A DNA stretch of 64,000 bases from an uncultured Peptostreptococcaceae bacterium (GTDB lineage Bacteria > Bacillota > Clostridia > Peptostreptococcales > Anaerovoracaceae): the NCBI GenBank assembly GCA_910588185.1, contig CAJUQR010000002.1, forward strand, positions 252,318 through 316,317, read 5' to 3'. Below, piece after piece: positions 40,921 to 50,346 of the stretch (the first letter of the stretch is position 1; the number at the start of each line of letters is the position of its first letter). Below the pieces are notes generated by a model. It was not told where the DNA came from. It did no database searches and was given only the letters and a program-made list of their open reading frames with translations. The translations under genes were made by a program, and so were the position numbers.

Positions 40921-42195
40921 ATGATAAAAATCATGAAATACGGCGATGTGCCAAACGATCAAATATTTGCAAGAAGCCAAAGCCAAGAAAACGTAGAAGA
41001 TATTGTAATATCAATACTAAATGACGTTAAACAAAACGGTGACAGCGCCCTTTTACAATACTGCAAAAAATTTGACGGAGCTGACCTTGAATGTCTGGAA
41101 GTTTCGGAAGAAGAATTTGAATATGCATTCAAAACAGTCGGTCAGGATTTTATAGATATCTTAAATCGAGCTGCTGCAAACATCAAAAAATTTCACGAAA
41201 AACAAGTAAGAAACAGCTTCATTATAAACAATGACGAAGGTATCCTGATGGGACAAAAAATAGTACCGTTAGATAAAGTCGGTCTGTATGTACCTGGAGG
41301 CACTGCTTCCTACCCTTCTTCTGTATTGATGAATGCAATCCCTGCTAAAATAGCCGGCGTAAAAGAAATAATCATGGTTTCACCTTCAAAAAACGGTGTA
41401 ATAAACCCTGTAATCCTTGCTGCTGCTAAAGTAGCAGGTATAGACAGAATATTCAAGGTAGGCGGCGCACAGGCTGTAGGCGCTTTGGCTTTTGGAACAG
41501 AATCCATCCCTGCCGTAGATAAAATTGTAGGTCCCGGCAATGCATTTGTAGCAGAAGCAAAAAAACAAGTTTACGGCAAAGTGGCCATAGATATGATTGC
41601 AGGTCCAAGCGAAATACTTGTAGTGGCAGATGACACTTGTAATGCTGCTTTTGTAGCTGCTGACATGCTTTCTCAGGCAGAACATGACAAACTGGCAAGC
41701 GCAGTTTTAGTAACCGACTCTGCTGACTTTGCAGAAGCAGTAAGCAAACAAATAGAAGAACAACTAAAAACCTTGCCACGTGAAGAAATAGCAAGAGCTT
41801 CTATAGATAATAATGGCAAAATAATCATTACAGACAACTTAAAAACAGCAATAAATATCGCAAATGAAATTGCGCCTGAACACTTAGAACTATGCGTCGA
41901 TAATCCTTTTGATTATCTCGACAGTATACGTCATGCAGGCTCTGTATTTTTGGGCAAAAACTGTCCGGAAGCACTTGGAGACTACTTTGCAGGCCCAAAT
42001 CACACCCTTCCTACAAGTGGAACAGCTAAATTTTCAAGTCCTCTCTCTGTAGATGATTTTATAAAAAAATATCAATATACTTATTTTACAGATCAGGCTC
42101 TTTCAAAAGTTGCAGACGATGTTGCCGCTTTTGCATCAGCCGAAGGACTTGACGCCCATGCAAGAAGCGTTACTATAAGAACAGAAGAAAAATAG
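40921..42195 (+). CDS. hisD: Histidinol dehydrogenase
   Basis: 424 residues. Typical segments are VGLYVPGGTASYPSSVLMNA, KIVGPGNAFVAEAKKQVYG, DMIAGPSEILVVAD, LSQAEHD and the zinc and active-site region APEHLELC...GDYFAGPNHTLPTSG. Catalyses the last two oxidations, histidinol to histidine, with NAD. It begins 4 nt after hisG. Confidence 0.97.
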   Translation: MIKIMKYGDVPNDQIFARSQSQENVEDIVISILNDVKQNGDSALLQYCKKFDGADLECLEVSEEEFEYAFKTVGQDFIDILNRAAANIKKFHEKQVRNSFIINNDEGILMGQKIVPLDKVGLYVPGGTASYPSSVLMNAIPAKIAGVKEIIMVSPSKNGVINPVILAAAKVAGIDRIFKVGGAQAVGALAFGTESIPAVDKIVGPGNAFVAEAKKQVYGKVAIDMIAGPSEILVVADDTCNAAFVAADMLSQAEHDKLASAVLVTDSADFAEAVSKQIEEQLKTLPREEIARASIDNNGKIIITDNLKTAINIANEIAPEHLELCVDNPFDYLDSIRHAGSVFLGKNCPEALGDYFAGPNHTLPTSGTAKFSSPLSVDDFIKKYQYTYFTDQALSKVADDVAAFASAEGLDAHARSVTIRTEEK

Positions 42196-42204
42196 AGGAA
42201 CACT

Positions 42205-43275
42205 ATGAGTAAATTTTTAAACAAAAAATACGAAAATTTAGAAGTATATACGCCGGGCGAACAACCACAGGATATGCAGTATATCAAACTCAACACAAAT
42301 GAATCACCCTATCCACCTTCACCTGGTGTAATTAAGGCTATAAACCGTCCTGAAATAGAAAATTTAAGACTTTATCCCGATCCTGAATGTAATGTTATTA
42401 AAGAAAAACTTGCCAAACTATATGATGTAAAAAAAGAAAACGTCTATCTTTCAAATGGATCTGATGATATTCTTAACTTTGCTTTTATAGCTTTTACTTC
42501 CGGCGAAACAACAGCAATTTTTCCGGAGATAACTTACGGATTTTATCAGGTATTTGCAGATCTTAACTCTGCACCATATAAAAAAATACCTTTAAAAGAA
42601 GATTTTTCAATAAATTACAAAGATTATTGCAATGCTGAGGGCATGGTGGTAATTGCAAATCCCAACGCACCCACAGGAATATCTCTTTCAATAGATGAGA
42701 TTACTGAAATTTTGGAAACTAATCGTGACAACATAGTCCTTATAGATGAAGCATATGTGGATTTTGGCGGTGAATCTTGCATTCCCCTTATAAAAAAATA
42801 TGATAATCTTCTGGTAGTTCAGACTTTCTCAAAATCCCGCTCTATGGCGGGTGCAAGACTGGGATTTGCCATCGCAAACGAAGATATCATCAAAGATCTC
42901 GAAAGGATAAAGTACTCTACCAATCCATACAATATAAACCGTCTTACAATGAAAGCAGCAGAAGCTGCCATAGATGAAAACGATTACTATATGCAAAAAT
43001 GCAGTGAAATCGTTTCAACCAGAGAAAAGACAGCTTTTGAATTAAAAACCCTTGGATTTACCGTTCTCCCTTCCCTATCCAATTTCTTATTTGTTAAAAG
43101 TAACGAAATAGACGGAGAAACATTTTATAAAGAATTAAAATCACGCGGAATCCTTATAAGACATTTTACTACAGAAACAATAAAAGACTTCAACCGAGTA
43201 ACTATAGGTACAAAAGAGCAAATGGAAGTCTTTATAAAAGAAGTAAAAGAAATACTTAAAGAAAGAGGAAAATAA
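42205..43275 (+). CDS. hisC: Histidinol-phosphate aminotransferase
   Basis: 356 residues, PLP-dependent class I/II fold. NTNESPYPPSP at the N-terminus, VIANPNAPTG, the IDEAYVDF segment and the Schiff-base Lys in TFSKSRSMAGARLGFA. Converts imidazole-acetol phosphate to histidinol phosphate with glutamate. Next gene starts 1 nt after its stop. Confidence 0.96.
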   Translation: MSKFLNKKYENLEVYTPGEQPQDMQYIKLNTNESPYPPSPGVIKAINRPEIENLRLYPDPECNVIKEKLAKLYDVKKENVYLSNGSDDILNFAFIAFTSGETTAIFPEITYGFYQVFADLNSAPYKKIPLKEDFSINYKDYCNAEGMVVIANPNAPTGISLSIDEITEILETNRDNIVLIDEAYVDFGGESCIPLIKKYDNLLVVQTFSKSRSMAGARLGFAIANEDIIKDLERIKYSTNPYNINRLTMKAAEAAIDENDYYMQKCSEIVSTREKTAFELKTLGFTVLPSLSNFLFVKSNEIDGETFYKELKSRGILIRHFTTETIKDFNRVTIGTKEQMEVFIKEVKEILKERGK

Positions 43276-43276
43276 C

Positions 43277-43864
43277 ATGAGAACAAGTCAAATTAACAGA
43301 AAAACCTCAGAAACAGAGATTGAACTCAGTTTAAATTTGGACGGCTCAGGAACAAGCAATATAGATACCGGAATAGGTTTCTTAGATCACATGCTCACCT
43401 TATTTGCACGTCACGGCAGATTTGATCTTGATATTAAATGCAAAGGTGACATTCAGGTTGATGATCATCACAGTACAGAAGATATAGGAATATGTCTTGG
43501 CCTTGCCTTTGAAGAAGCGCTTGGCGACATGGGAGGAATAAACCGCTATGCAAATATAATACTTCCCATGGATGAATCATTGATTTTGTGTGCAGCAGAT
43601 ATTTCCGGCAGAAGTTATCTGGAATACGATCTTTCATTACCTACTGAAAAAGTAGGTTCTTTCGATACAGAACTTATAGAAGAGTTTTTCCTTGCTTTCA
43701 TAAGAAAATCAGGAATCACACTGCATATTAAACAGCTTGCAGGCAGCAATTCTCATCATATCATAGAAGGAACATTCAAAGCTTTTGGACGTGTAATGAA
43801 GACTGCTGTTTCTATAGATCCTGTGCTTAACGGTGAAATTCCTTCCACGAAAGGAGTTCTTTAA
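43277..43864 (+). CDS. hisB: Imidazoleglycerol-phosphate dehydratase
   Basis: 195 residues, monofunctional IGPD as in Firmicutes (no fused phosphatase). The manganese-binding histidine motifs are all present: DHMLTLFARHGRFDL, DDHHSTEDIGICLG and SNSHHIIEGTFKAFGR. Its stop overlaps the hisH start by one base. No histidinol-phosphatase gene (hisJ/hisK) lies in the operon, so that step is encoded elsewhere. Confidence 0.97.
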   Translation: MRTSQINRKTSETEIELSLNLDGSGTSNIDTGIGFLDHMLTLFARHGRFDLDIKCKGDIQVDDHHSTEDIGICLGLAFEEALGDMGGINRYANIILPMDESLILCAADISGRSYLEYDLSLPTEKVGSFDTELIEEFFLAFIRKSGITLHIKQLAGSNSHHIIEGTFKAFGRVMKTAVSIDPVLNGEIPSTKGVL

Positions 43865-44481
43865 TGATAGCTATTATAGATTACGGCGTAGGTAATTTAT
43901 TCTCTCTCAGTAGTTCTTTGGAAGCTATAGGAAAAGAAACCATAATCACGGGAGATGCGTATATAATCCGAAATGCAGATCAAATCATTCTGCCCGGCGT
44001 AGGCGCTTTCGGCGATGCTGCTGCAAAACTTAAAGACAGCGGTCTTGATAAAATAATAATCGAAGAAGTCAAGAAAGGTAAACCTTTGATGGGTATATGC
44101 CTTGGCATGCAGCTCCTATTTGACGAAGGATATGAATATGGCTGTCACAAAGGGCTTGGACTAATCCCCGGAAAAGTAATCTCTATGAAAGGCGTTGTAC
44201 CTGAAGATTACAAAATTCCTCACATAGGCTGGAACAGTCTCCTCTTCCCTGCCGGCAGAGAAAAAAGTCCCTTATTCAAATATATCAATGACGGTGACTG
44301 TGTATATTTCGTTCATTCTTTCTTTGCTTCAGAGTGTAATGAATCAACAATTGCCTCTGCTGAATACGGCGCTCTTTTAACAGCAGCAGTAAGCAAAGAC
44401 AATATATACGGATGTCAGTTCCATCCTGAAAAAAGCGGAGCTGTAGGACTTTCCATACTTAAAGCATTTTCTGAATTATAA
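43864..44481 (+). CDS. hisH: Imidazole glycerol phosphate synthase, glutamine amidotransferase subunit
   Basis: 205 residues, class I glutaminase. IDYGVGNLFSLSSSLE and LPGVGAFGDA at the N-terminus, nucleophilic Cys in MGICLGMQLLFDEG, and the His-Glu pair in GCQFHPEKSG. It passes ammonia to HisF, encoded two genes downstream. Confidence 0.97.
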   Translation: MIAIIDYGVGNLFSLSSSLEAIGKETIITGDAYIIRNADQIILPGVGAFGDAAAKLKDSGLDKIIIEEVKKGKPLMGICLGMQLLFDEGYEYGCHKGLGLIPGKVISMKGVVPEDYKIPHIGWNSLLFPAGREKSPLFKYINDGDCVYFVHSFFASECNESTIASAEYGALLTAAVSKDNIYGCQFHPEKSGAVGLSILKAFSEL

Positions 44482-44492
44482 GGAGGCAGTTT

Positions 44493-45215
44493 ATGAAAAT
44501 ATTCCCTGCAATAGATTTATACAATGGCTGTGCTGTACGCCTCTTAAAGGGCGACTATAATCAGATGACAATTTATAGTGAAAATCCCGGCGAATTCGCA
44601 GCAGCTTTTGAACAAAAAGGCGCTGAAAATCTTCATCTTGTTGACCTTGAAGGGGCAAAAAGTGGCGCTACTCCAAATCTTAACACGATAAAAAACATAG
44701 TATCACAGACAAATCTGTATACAGAACTTGGAGGCGGCATTCGTTCCCTTTCTACCATAGATAAATATCTTAATATAGGTGTTAACCGTTTAATCTTAGG
44801 AACAGCGGCAATCACTGAACAAGGCTTTGTAGAAGCTGCCATCAAAGAATTTGGACAAGATTCCATAGCCGTTGGTATAGATATAAAAGAAAAAAAAGTG
44901 GCTATAAAAGGCTGGACAGAAGTTACAGACATAACTTGCGATGAATTTTGCAAGCAGATGGAATCCATAGGCGTCAAAACGATTATATGCACAGATATTT
45001 CTAAAGACGGCGCTATGAAGGGCACCAACAGACAACTTTACAAAAGTCTGTCTGAAAAATTTGGCTTAGATATTATGGCCTCCGGTGGAGTGTCAACATT
45101 AGATGATATCAAAGCTTTATCTGATATGAACCTATACGGCGCAATTTTGGGAAAAGCGCTATATACCAGTGCAATAGATTTAGAAGATGCGATAAAAACA
45201 GTAAAAGGAGTTTAG
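44493..45215 (+). CDS. hisA: ProFAR isomerase
   Basis: 240 residues, beta-alpha barrel with the catalytic Asp in PAIDLYNGCAVRLLKGDY and a second Asp in ICTDISKDGAMKGTN. VDLEGAKSG and ELGGGIRS form phosphate-binding loops. Isomerises the ProFAR aminoaldose to the ketose for the HisHF complex. Preceded by AAGGAGG. Confidence 0.97.
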   Translation: MKIFPAIDLYNGCAVRLLKGDYNQMTIYSENPGEFAAAFEQKGAENLHLVDLEGAKSGATPNLNTIKNIVSQTNLYTELGGGIRSLSTIDKYLNIGVNRLILGTAAITEQGFVEAAIKEFGQDSIAVGIDIKEKKVAIKGWTEVTDITCDEFCKQMESIGVKTIICTDISKDGAMKGTNRQLYKSLSEKFGLDIMASGGVSTLDDIKALSDMNLYGAILGKALYTSAIDLEDAIKTVKGV

Positions 45216-45218
45216 TCC

Positions 45219-45974
45219 ATGATAACAAAAAGAATTATCCCCTGTCTGGACGTCAAAGACGGACGTGTGGTTAAGGGAGTAAATTTTAAAGGCTTAGCTG
45301 ATGTTTCTTCACCTGTGGCTCTTGGAAAATATTACTCTGATCACGGTGCAGATGAATTGGTGTTCTACGACATTACAGCTTCATCAGAAGGCCGCGCCCT
45401 TTTTACAGATATACTTACTGAAGTTGCACGAACAATCTTTATTCCCCTCACCGTAGGCGGAGGTATTAATACACTAGATGATTTTGACAGAGTATTAAAA
45501 TGCGGCGCTGATAAGGTAAGTGTCAATTCCGGTGCAATTAAAAATCCTTCTTTGATTTTTGAAGCAGCAAAGAAATACGGCGATCAATGCGTGGTCCTCT
45601 CTGTAGATGCAAAGCGAGTAGACGGTCATTATTGTGTTTTCGCTAAAGGTGGCAGAGAAAATACCGGGATGGATGCCATAGAATGGATTAAAAAAGGCAT
45701 TTCCATGGGCGCCGGAGAAATCGTGCTAAACAGTATAGATACAGATGGTGTAAAAAACGGCTTTGATCTTGAAATGCTTAAAGCTGTATGCGATATTTCT
45801 TCTGTTCCTGTAATCGCCTCAGGCGGCGCAGGATGCAAAGAAGATTTTGTTACTCTTTTTAAAACTTTGCCTAAAGTTGACGCCGGACTGGCGGCTTCCA
45901 TCTTCCACTTCGGCGAAGTAGAAATCAGTGATTTGAAACAAACTCTCAAATCCGAAGGAATCATTGTACGTTAA
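45219..45974 (+). CDS. hisF: Imidazole glycerol phosphate synthase, cyclase subunit
   Basis: 251 residues. Barrel with IPCLDVKDGRVVKGVNFKG, FYDITASSEGR, PLTVGGGINTLDD, LNSIDTDGVKNGFD and IASGGAG. With HisH it yields imidazole glycerol phosphate and AICAR. It starts 3 nt after hisA. Confidence 0.98.
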   Translation: MITKRIIPCLDVKDGRVVKGVNFKGLADVSSPVALGKYYSDHGADELVFYDITASSEGRALFTDILTEVARTIFIPLTVGGGINTLDDFDRVLKCGADKVSVNSGAIKNPSLIFEAAKKYGDQCVVLSVDAKRVDGHYCVFAKGGRENTGMDAIEWIKKGISMGAGEIVLNSIDTDGVKNGFDLEMLKAVCDISSVPVIASGGAGCKEDFVTLFKTLPKVDAGLAASIFHFGEVEISDLKQTLKSEGIIVR

Positions 45975-45988
45975 TTAAGGAGATTAGT

Positions 45989-46639
45989 ATGGTAACTGTA
46001 GAACAACTTAAATTTGATGAAAAAGGTTTAATTCCTGCTGTTGTAGTAGACTATGAAAGCAAAAAAGTCCTTACTTTGGCATATATGAATGAAGAAAGTC
46101 TTAAAATTTCTATGGAAAAAGGTCTTACATGCTTTTACAGCCGTTCAAGACAGGAATTATGGCTAAAAGGCGACACATCAGGCAACTATCAGCACATCTA
46201 CAGCATCGTAGCTGACTGCGACAGAGACGCTCTTGTTGTAACTGTAATGAAAGACGGCCCTGCCTGCCATCTTGGCACGGACTCATGTTTCAATGACTTG
46301 GTATATATGAATCCTGCCAATGCAGGTTTTACCATGGACGGACTTATGAAACTAATTGAAGGCCGAAAATCAGAAAAAAAAGAAGGTTCTTACACCACCT
46401 ACCTGTTTGAAAAAGGAATTGATAAAATATTAAAAAAAGTCGGTGAAGAATCTACAGAAGTAATAATTGCCGCCAAAGCTGACGACAAAAAAGAAACTAT
46501 ATATGAAATTTCAGATTTAACATATCATATCATGGTTCTCATGATAGAAATGGGAATAACATTAGAAGACATATACGAAGAGCTTGCCTCCCGCCACGTA
46601 ATAGACCACAAAGTAAAACAAGAAAAAATGACAAAATAG
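45989..46639 (+). CDS. hisI: Bifunctional PR-AMP cyclohydrolase / PR-ATP pyrophosphohydrolase
   Basis: 216 residues, a HisIE fusion. The N-terminal cyclohydrolase (about 1-115) has VLTLAYMNEESL, FYSRSRQELWLKGDTSGN, DCDRDALVV and GPACHLG. The C-terminal pyrophosphohydrolase has YTTYLFEKGIDKILKKVGEESTEVIIAAK. These are steps two and three of the pathway. It is the last gene of the operon and ends before the shared terminator at 46668. Confidence 0.96.
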   Translation: MVTVEQLKFDEKGLIPAVVVDYESKKVLTLAYMNEESLKISMEKGLTCFYSRSRQELWLKGDTSGNYQHIYSIVADCDRDALVVTVMKDGPACHLGTDSCFNDLVYMNPANAGFTMDGLMKLIEGRKSEKKEGSYTTYLFEKGIDKILKKVGEESTEVIIAAKADDKKETIYEISDLTYHIMVLMIEMGITLEDIYEELASRHVIDHKVKQEKMTK

Positions 46640-46667
46640 GTTTTCGCACTAAATATAATAATACTTT

Positions 46668-46702
46668 AAAAGCCCAACGGACAAGAAATCCATTGGGCTT
46701 TT
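46668..46702. terminator. Bidirectional terminator between the his and pyr operons
   Basis: AAAAGCCCAACGGA and TCCATTGGGCTTTT form a 14-bp stem with one mismatch and a 7-nt loop, with A-rich and T-rich flanks. It serves the convergent operons hisZ-hisI (+) and pyrC-pyrI (-), ending 3 bp before the pyrI stop. Confidence 0.85.
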
Positions 46703-46705
46703 CTG

Positions 46706-47128
46706 CTATTTTATCTTGTGCTCTGCATCACAGTAAGCGCATCTGTACACTTTTTTCTCTTTATTTATAAGTTTAAATGTATGTACTATCTCCTGCTCCA
46801 CAGAAGTTATACATCTAGGATTCTTACATTTAACTACGTTTTTAAGTGTTTCAGGCAGCTCCATATGAAGCTTTTTGCTTAGTTTACCGTCATTAACTAT
46901 GTTTACGGTAATATTGCTGTCAACATATCCGAGAAGATCATAATCAAGGTCTATGATTTCATCAATCTTAACTATATCTTTCTTTCCATATTTTGTACTT
47001 GCTGCATTTTGAATTATTGCAACACAGCTGTCTACCTTATCAAGACCAAGAAGTTCATAGACCATCATGCTCTTTCCTGCTTTGATATGATCTATTACAA
47101 TTCCGCTTTTAACTCCATCAATATTCAT
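46706..47128 (-). CDS. pyrI: Aspartate carbamoyltransferase regulatory subunit
   Basis: 140 residues. The N-terminal nucleotide-binding domain (GIVIDHIKAGKSMMVYELLG) is followed by a zinc domain with two cysteine pairs, CKNPRC and CAYC. PyrI gives allosteric control of PyrB by CTP and ATP. It is the last gene of the pyr operon, 18 nt after pyrB. Bacillus lacks PyrI; clostridia commonly have it. Confidence 0.96.
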   Translation of the reverse strand: MNIDGVKSGIVIDHIKAGKSMMVYELLGLDKVDSCVAIIQNAASTKYGKKDIVKIDEIIDLDYDLLGYVDSNITVNIVNDGKLSKKLHMELPETLKNVVKCKNPRCITSVEQEIVHTFKLINKEKKVYRCAYCDAEHKIK

Positions 47129-47146
47129 CTTTAATACCTCCTCGTC

Positions 47147-48076
47147 TTACGCTTCTCTCTTAATTCCCAAAAGGAATAATATCAATGCCATTCTTATGTG
47201 CTTACCGCAAAGAGCCTGGAAGAAATAACACGCTCTAGGGTCGTCATCTACCTCTGTAGAAATTTCATTTACTCTTGGCAGCGGATGCATTATAACTAAA
47301 TCTTCTTTAGCCGGTTTAAGTTTTTCCAAATCAAGAATATAGCTATCCTTTAATCTGATATAATCTTCCTCATTGAAGAATCTTTCTCTCTGAACTCTTG
47401 TCATGTAAAGTATGTCAAGTTCAGGCATAGCTTCTTCAAGAGTTTCAACTTCTTTCCATTCTGCACCTTCTGCGTTCATCTTTTCTTTTATGTACTCAGG
47501 AACCTGCAATTCATGAGGTGAAATAAGTACAAATTTTATACCCTCATAACGAAGCATAGCCTCGATAAGTGAATGTACTGTTCTTCCAAATTTAAGGTCT
47601 CCGCAAAGGCCAACAGTCATATTGCTGAGTCTTCCCTTTTTTCTTTTGATAGTAAGCAAATCTGTAAGTGTCTGCGTAGGATGAAAATGTCCGCCGTCTC
47701 CTGCATTTATAATAGGAACTGTAGTTCTCTGAGCGCCAACTATAGGAGCACCTTCTTTAGGGTGTCTCATTGCAATTACATCAACATAACATCCTACTGT
47801 TCTGATTGTATCTGAAACACTCTCTCCCTTTGCAGCTGAGCTGGAATTTGCCTCTGAAAATCCAAGAACGCTTCCACCAAGCTCAAGCATAGCGGCTTCA
47901 AAGCTAAGTCTGGTTCTCGTACTAGGTTCAAAGAATAAAGTAGCAAGTTTCTTATTTGCACATATATTCTCATATTCCTTATGATTTTCAACTATGTCGT
48001 TGGCAACCTCAATTAAGCTGTCGATTTCCTCTACGGAAAGATCCGTAATGTTGATTAAATTTCTGATGTCTTTCAT
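47147..48076 (-). CDS. pyrB: Aspartate carbamoyltransferase catalytic subunit
   Basis: 309 residues. The carbamoyl-phosphate loop is FEPSTRTRLSFEAAM, with HPKEGAP, HFHPTQTLTDLLTI and VMHPLPRVNEI. It joins carbamoyl phosphate and aspartate in de novo UMP synthesis. Its start codon directly follows the pyrE stop, and pyrI lies downstream. Confidence 0.97.
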   Translation of the reverse strand: MKDIRNLINITDLSVEEIDSLIEVANDIVENHKEYENICANKKLATLFFEPSTRTRLSFEAAMLELGGSVLGFSEANSSSAAKGESVSDTIRTVGCYVDVIAMRHPKEGAPIVGAQRTTVPIINAGDGGHFHPTQTLTDLLTIKRKKGRLSNMTVGLCGDLKFGRTVHSLIEAMLRYEGIKFVLISPHELQVPEYIKEKMNAEGAEWKEVETLEEAMPELDILYMTRVQRERFFNEEDYIRLKDSYILDLEKLKPAKEDLVIMHPLPRVNEISTEVDDDPRACYFFQALCGKHIRMALILFLLGIKREA

Positions 48077-48721
48077 TTACTTTACTCCTCTCATCCAACT
48101 CTCATCGGAAGGATTATCTCTGAACTTAAGAATTCCCTCCTTTGACTTATCTTTTATATAACCGCTTTCTGCGGCAACTTCAACCAATGCATCAAGATCA
48201 CACAAACTTATATTTTTGATATCGTGCTCTTTTAATCTATCAAGACCTTTTTTCATGCCATATGTAAAAATACTTGCAATCCCTAAGACCTGAGCACCTG
48301 CTTCTCTCAGTGCTTCTACAGTCTCTACAGCGGAGCCTGCCGTAGAAATCAAATCTTCTATGACAACTACCTTTTGTCCCGGCTGCAACTTACCTTCTAT
48401 TCTGTTAGTCCTTCCATGATCTTTCGCAGAACCTCGTACATAACCCATAGGTAAATTCATCTTATGTCCTACGATAGCAGCATGAGCTATACCAGCCGTA
48501 CTGGTTCCCATCAGTACTTGACATTCAGGATAATGTTCTCTCACTATCTGCGTCAGACCTTCTTCTACTTGGTCCCTGACTTCAGTCGCAGTCAATGTAA
48601 GCCTGTTATCGCAATAAATCGGACTTTTTATTCCGCTTGCCCATGTAAACGGCTCTTCCGGTCTCAAAAATACCGCTTCTATAGACAATAACCCTTGTGC
48701 AATGTCTTTCTTCGTTATCAT
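48077..48721 (-). CDS. pyrE: Orotate phosphoribosyltransferase
   Basis: 214 residues. Type I PRTase with the PRPP loop VVVIEDLISTAGSAVETVEAL and FTWASGIKSPIYCDNR at the substrate side, plus VRGSAKDHGRTNRIEG. Converts orotate and PRPP to OMP. Lies 9 nt after pyrF in the operon. Confidence 0.96.
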   Translation of the reverse strand: MITKKDIAQGLLSIEAVFLRPEEPFTWASGIKSPIYCDNRLTLTATEVRDQVEEGLTQIVREHYPECQVLMGTSTAGIAHAAIVGHKMNLPMGYVRGSAKDHGRTNRIEGKLQPGQKVVVIEDLISTAGSAVETVEALREAGAQVLGIASIFTYGMKKGLDRLKEHDIKNISLCDLDALVEVAAESGYIKDKSKEGILKFRDNPSDESWMRGVK

Positions 48722-48730
48722 TTTATCCTC

Positions 48731-49432
48731 CTACTGACCTAAAAAGTCTTTCATACATCTCTCATAAGCCTCTACAGGATTCTGTGCCTGTGTAATAGGT
48801 CTTCCCACTACTATATAATCAGAGCCTTCCTCTGAGGCCGCCTTAGGAGTCATAACTCTCTTTTGATCTTGAGTATCTCCTCCGGCAAATCTAACTCCTG
48901 GCGTAACTGTCAAAAAATCCTCGCCACATTTTTTATGAACAGCTTTTGCTTCAAGGGGTGAACATACAACTCCATCAAGGCCTGCAACTGAAGCATTGTG
49001 TGCATACTCCATAACCACTTCAGTTAAAGGTCTGTCTATCAATAAATCATGTTTCATGTCATCTTCTGTAGTTGAGGTAAGCTGAGTGACAGCTATCAAT
49101 AAAGGTCTGCTTCCATCTTCTCTGGTAAGACCCTCAAGTGCCGCTTTCATCATGTTAACAGTTCCTCCTGCATGGAGATTAACCATATCTATATCAAGTT
49201 TTGACAATACTGCCATAGCTTTTTTCACTGTATTGGGTATATCATGAAGTTTAAGGTCTAAAAATATCTTATGTCCCCTTGCCTTTATTTCCTTTACAAT
49301 AGATGGTCCTTCTGAATAAAACAGCTCCATACCTATTTTTACATAAGGCTTCTTGTCTTTAAAATTGTCAAGAAACAAAAGCGTATTTTCTGCAGTCGCA
49401 AAATCACAAGCTATTATCACGTCTTTAGCCAT
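48731..49432 (-). CDS. pyrF: Orotidine-5'-phosphate decarboxylase
   Basis: 233 residues of the Bacillus-type barrel. IIACDFATAENTLLFL, the catalytic FLDLKLHDIPNTVKKA (Lys-Asp pair), VNLHAGGTVNMMKAA, and the C-terminal phosphate loop DYIVVGRPITQAQNPVEA. Makes UMP from OMP. The start overlaps the end of pyrD by one base. Confidence 0.96.
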   Translation of the reverse strand: MAKDVIIACDFATAENTLLFLDNFKDKKPYVKIGMELFYSEGPSIVKEIKARGHKIFLDLKLHDIPNTVKKAMAVLSKLDIDMVNLHAGGTVNMMKAALEGLTREDGSRPLLIAVTQLTSTTEDDMKHDLLIDRPLTEVVMEYAHNASVAGLDGVVCSPLEAKAVHKKCGEDFLTVTPGVRFAGGDTQDQKRVMTPKAASEEGSDYIVVGRPITQAQNPVEAYERCMKDFLGQ

Positions 49433-50346
49433 CAGTGGGCACCTCCTATAATATCTTTTAACGAATTTATCTTATATTTTTCCATTGCCTGCGGCAAATC
49501 TTTTATTATATCTCTGCAAGCATACGGATTGATCAGATTAGCAGCTCCTATCTCAACAGCCGTTGCACCTGCCAGCATCATTTCAATCACTTCTTCTGCC
49601 GTTGACACGCCTCCCATTCCTACCACCGGAATTCTAACTGCCTCATACACCTGATAAACCATTCTAAGTGCAACAGGAAGCACAGCATGTCCTGAAAATC
49701 CTCCCATTTTATTGGCTATCACAGGCTTTTTGGTCTTCAGGTCTATTCTCATACCTAATAAAGTATTTATTAGGCTTATTCCATCTGCGCCCTCAGCTTC
49801 ACAAGCCTTGGCTATTTCCGTAATGTCAGTAACATTAGGTGAAAGCTTCATCAATACGGGCTTTTTTGTCATTCTGCGCACTGCCTTTGTAACCTCTGCT
49901 GCACCGCTTGCCGTAGTTCCAAAAGCCATTCCTCCTCCATGAACATTAGGACAGCTTACATTGACTTCAAACCAGCCTATCTGTTCCTGACTGTCAAGTC
50001 TCTTTACCACTTCTGTATACTCATCAATGCTGAATCCGCTTACATTTGCAATAACTTTTTTATTGTAAACTTTACTTAGTTTGGGAATTTCATTTTCAAT
50101 GACCATATCAACACCCGGATTCTGCAATCCTACTGCATTTATCATGCCGTCAGGGGTCTCTGCAATTCTCGGCGTAGGGTTGCCGAATCTGGCATCTAAA
50201 GTAGTTCCTTTAAAAGAAAAACTTCCAAGACAATTTATATCATAAAGTTCTGCAAACTCATATCCATAACCAAAAGTTCCGGACGCTGGTATTATGGGAT
50301 TATCAAGAGTTATGCCGCATAACTCAGTATTTAAATCTTTTACCAT
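49432..50346 (-). CDS. pyrD: Dihydroorotate dehydrogenase B, catalytic subunit
   Basis: 304 residues, class 1B. IIPASGTFGYGYEF, FKGTTLDARFGNPTPRIAET, the catalytic Cys in VNVSCPNVHGGGMAFG, LMKLSPNVTDI and GMGGVSTAEEVIEMMLAGA. FMN enzyme that passes electrons through PyrK to NAD. It overlaps pyrK by 7 nt, as expected for a heteromeric complex. Confidence 0.97.
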   Translation of the reverse strand: MVKDLNTELCGITLDNPIIPASGTFGYGYEFAELYDINCLGSFSFKGTTLDARFGNPTPRIAETPDGMINAVGLQNPGVDMVIENEIPKLSKVYNKKVIANVSGFSIDEYTEVVKRLDSQEQIGWFEVNVSCPNVHGGGMAFGTTASGAAEVTKAVRRMTKKPVLMKLSPNVTDITEIAKACEAEGADGISLINTLLGMRIDLKTKKPVIANKMGGFSGHAVLPVALRMVYQVYEAVRIPVVGMGGVSTAEEVIEMMLAGATAVEIGAANLINPYACRDIIKDLPQAMEKYKINSLKDIIGGAH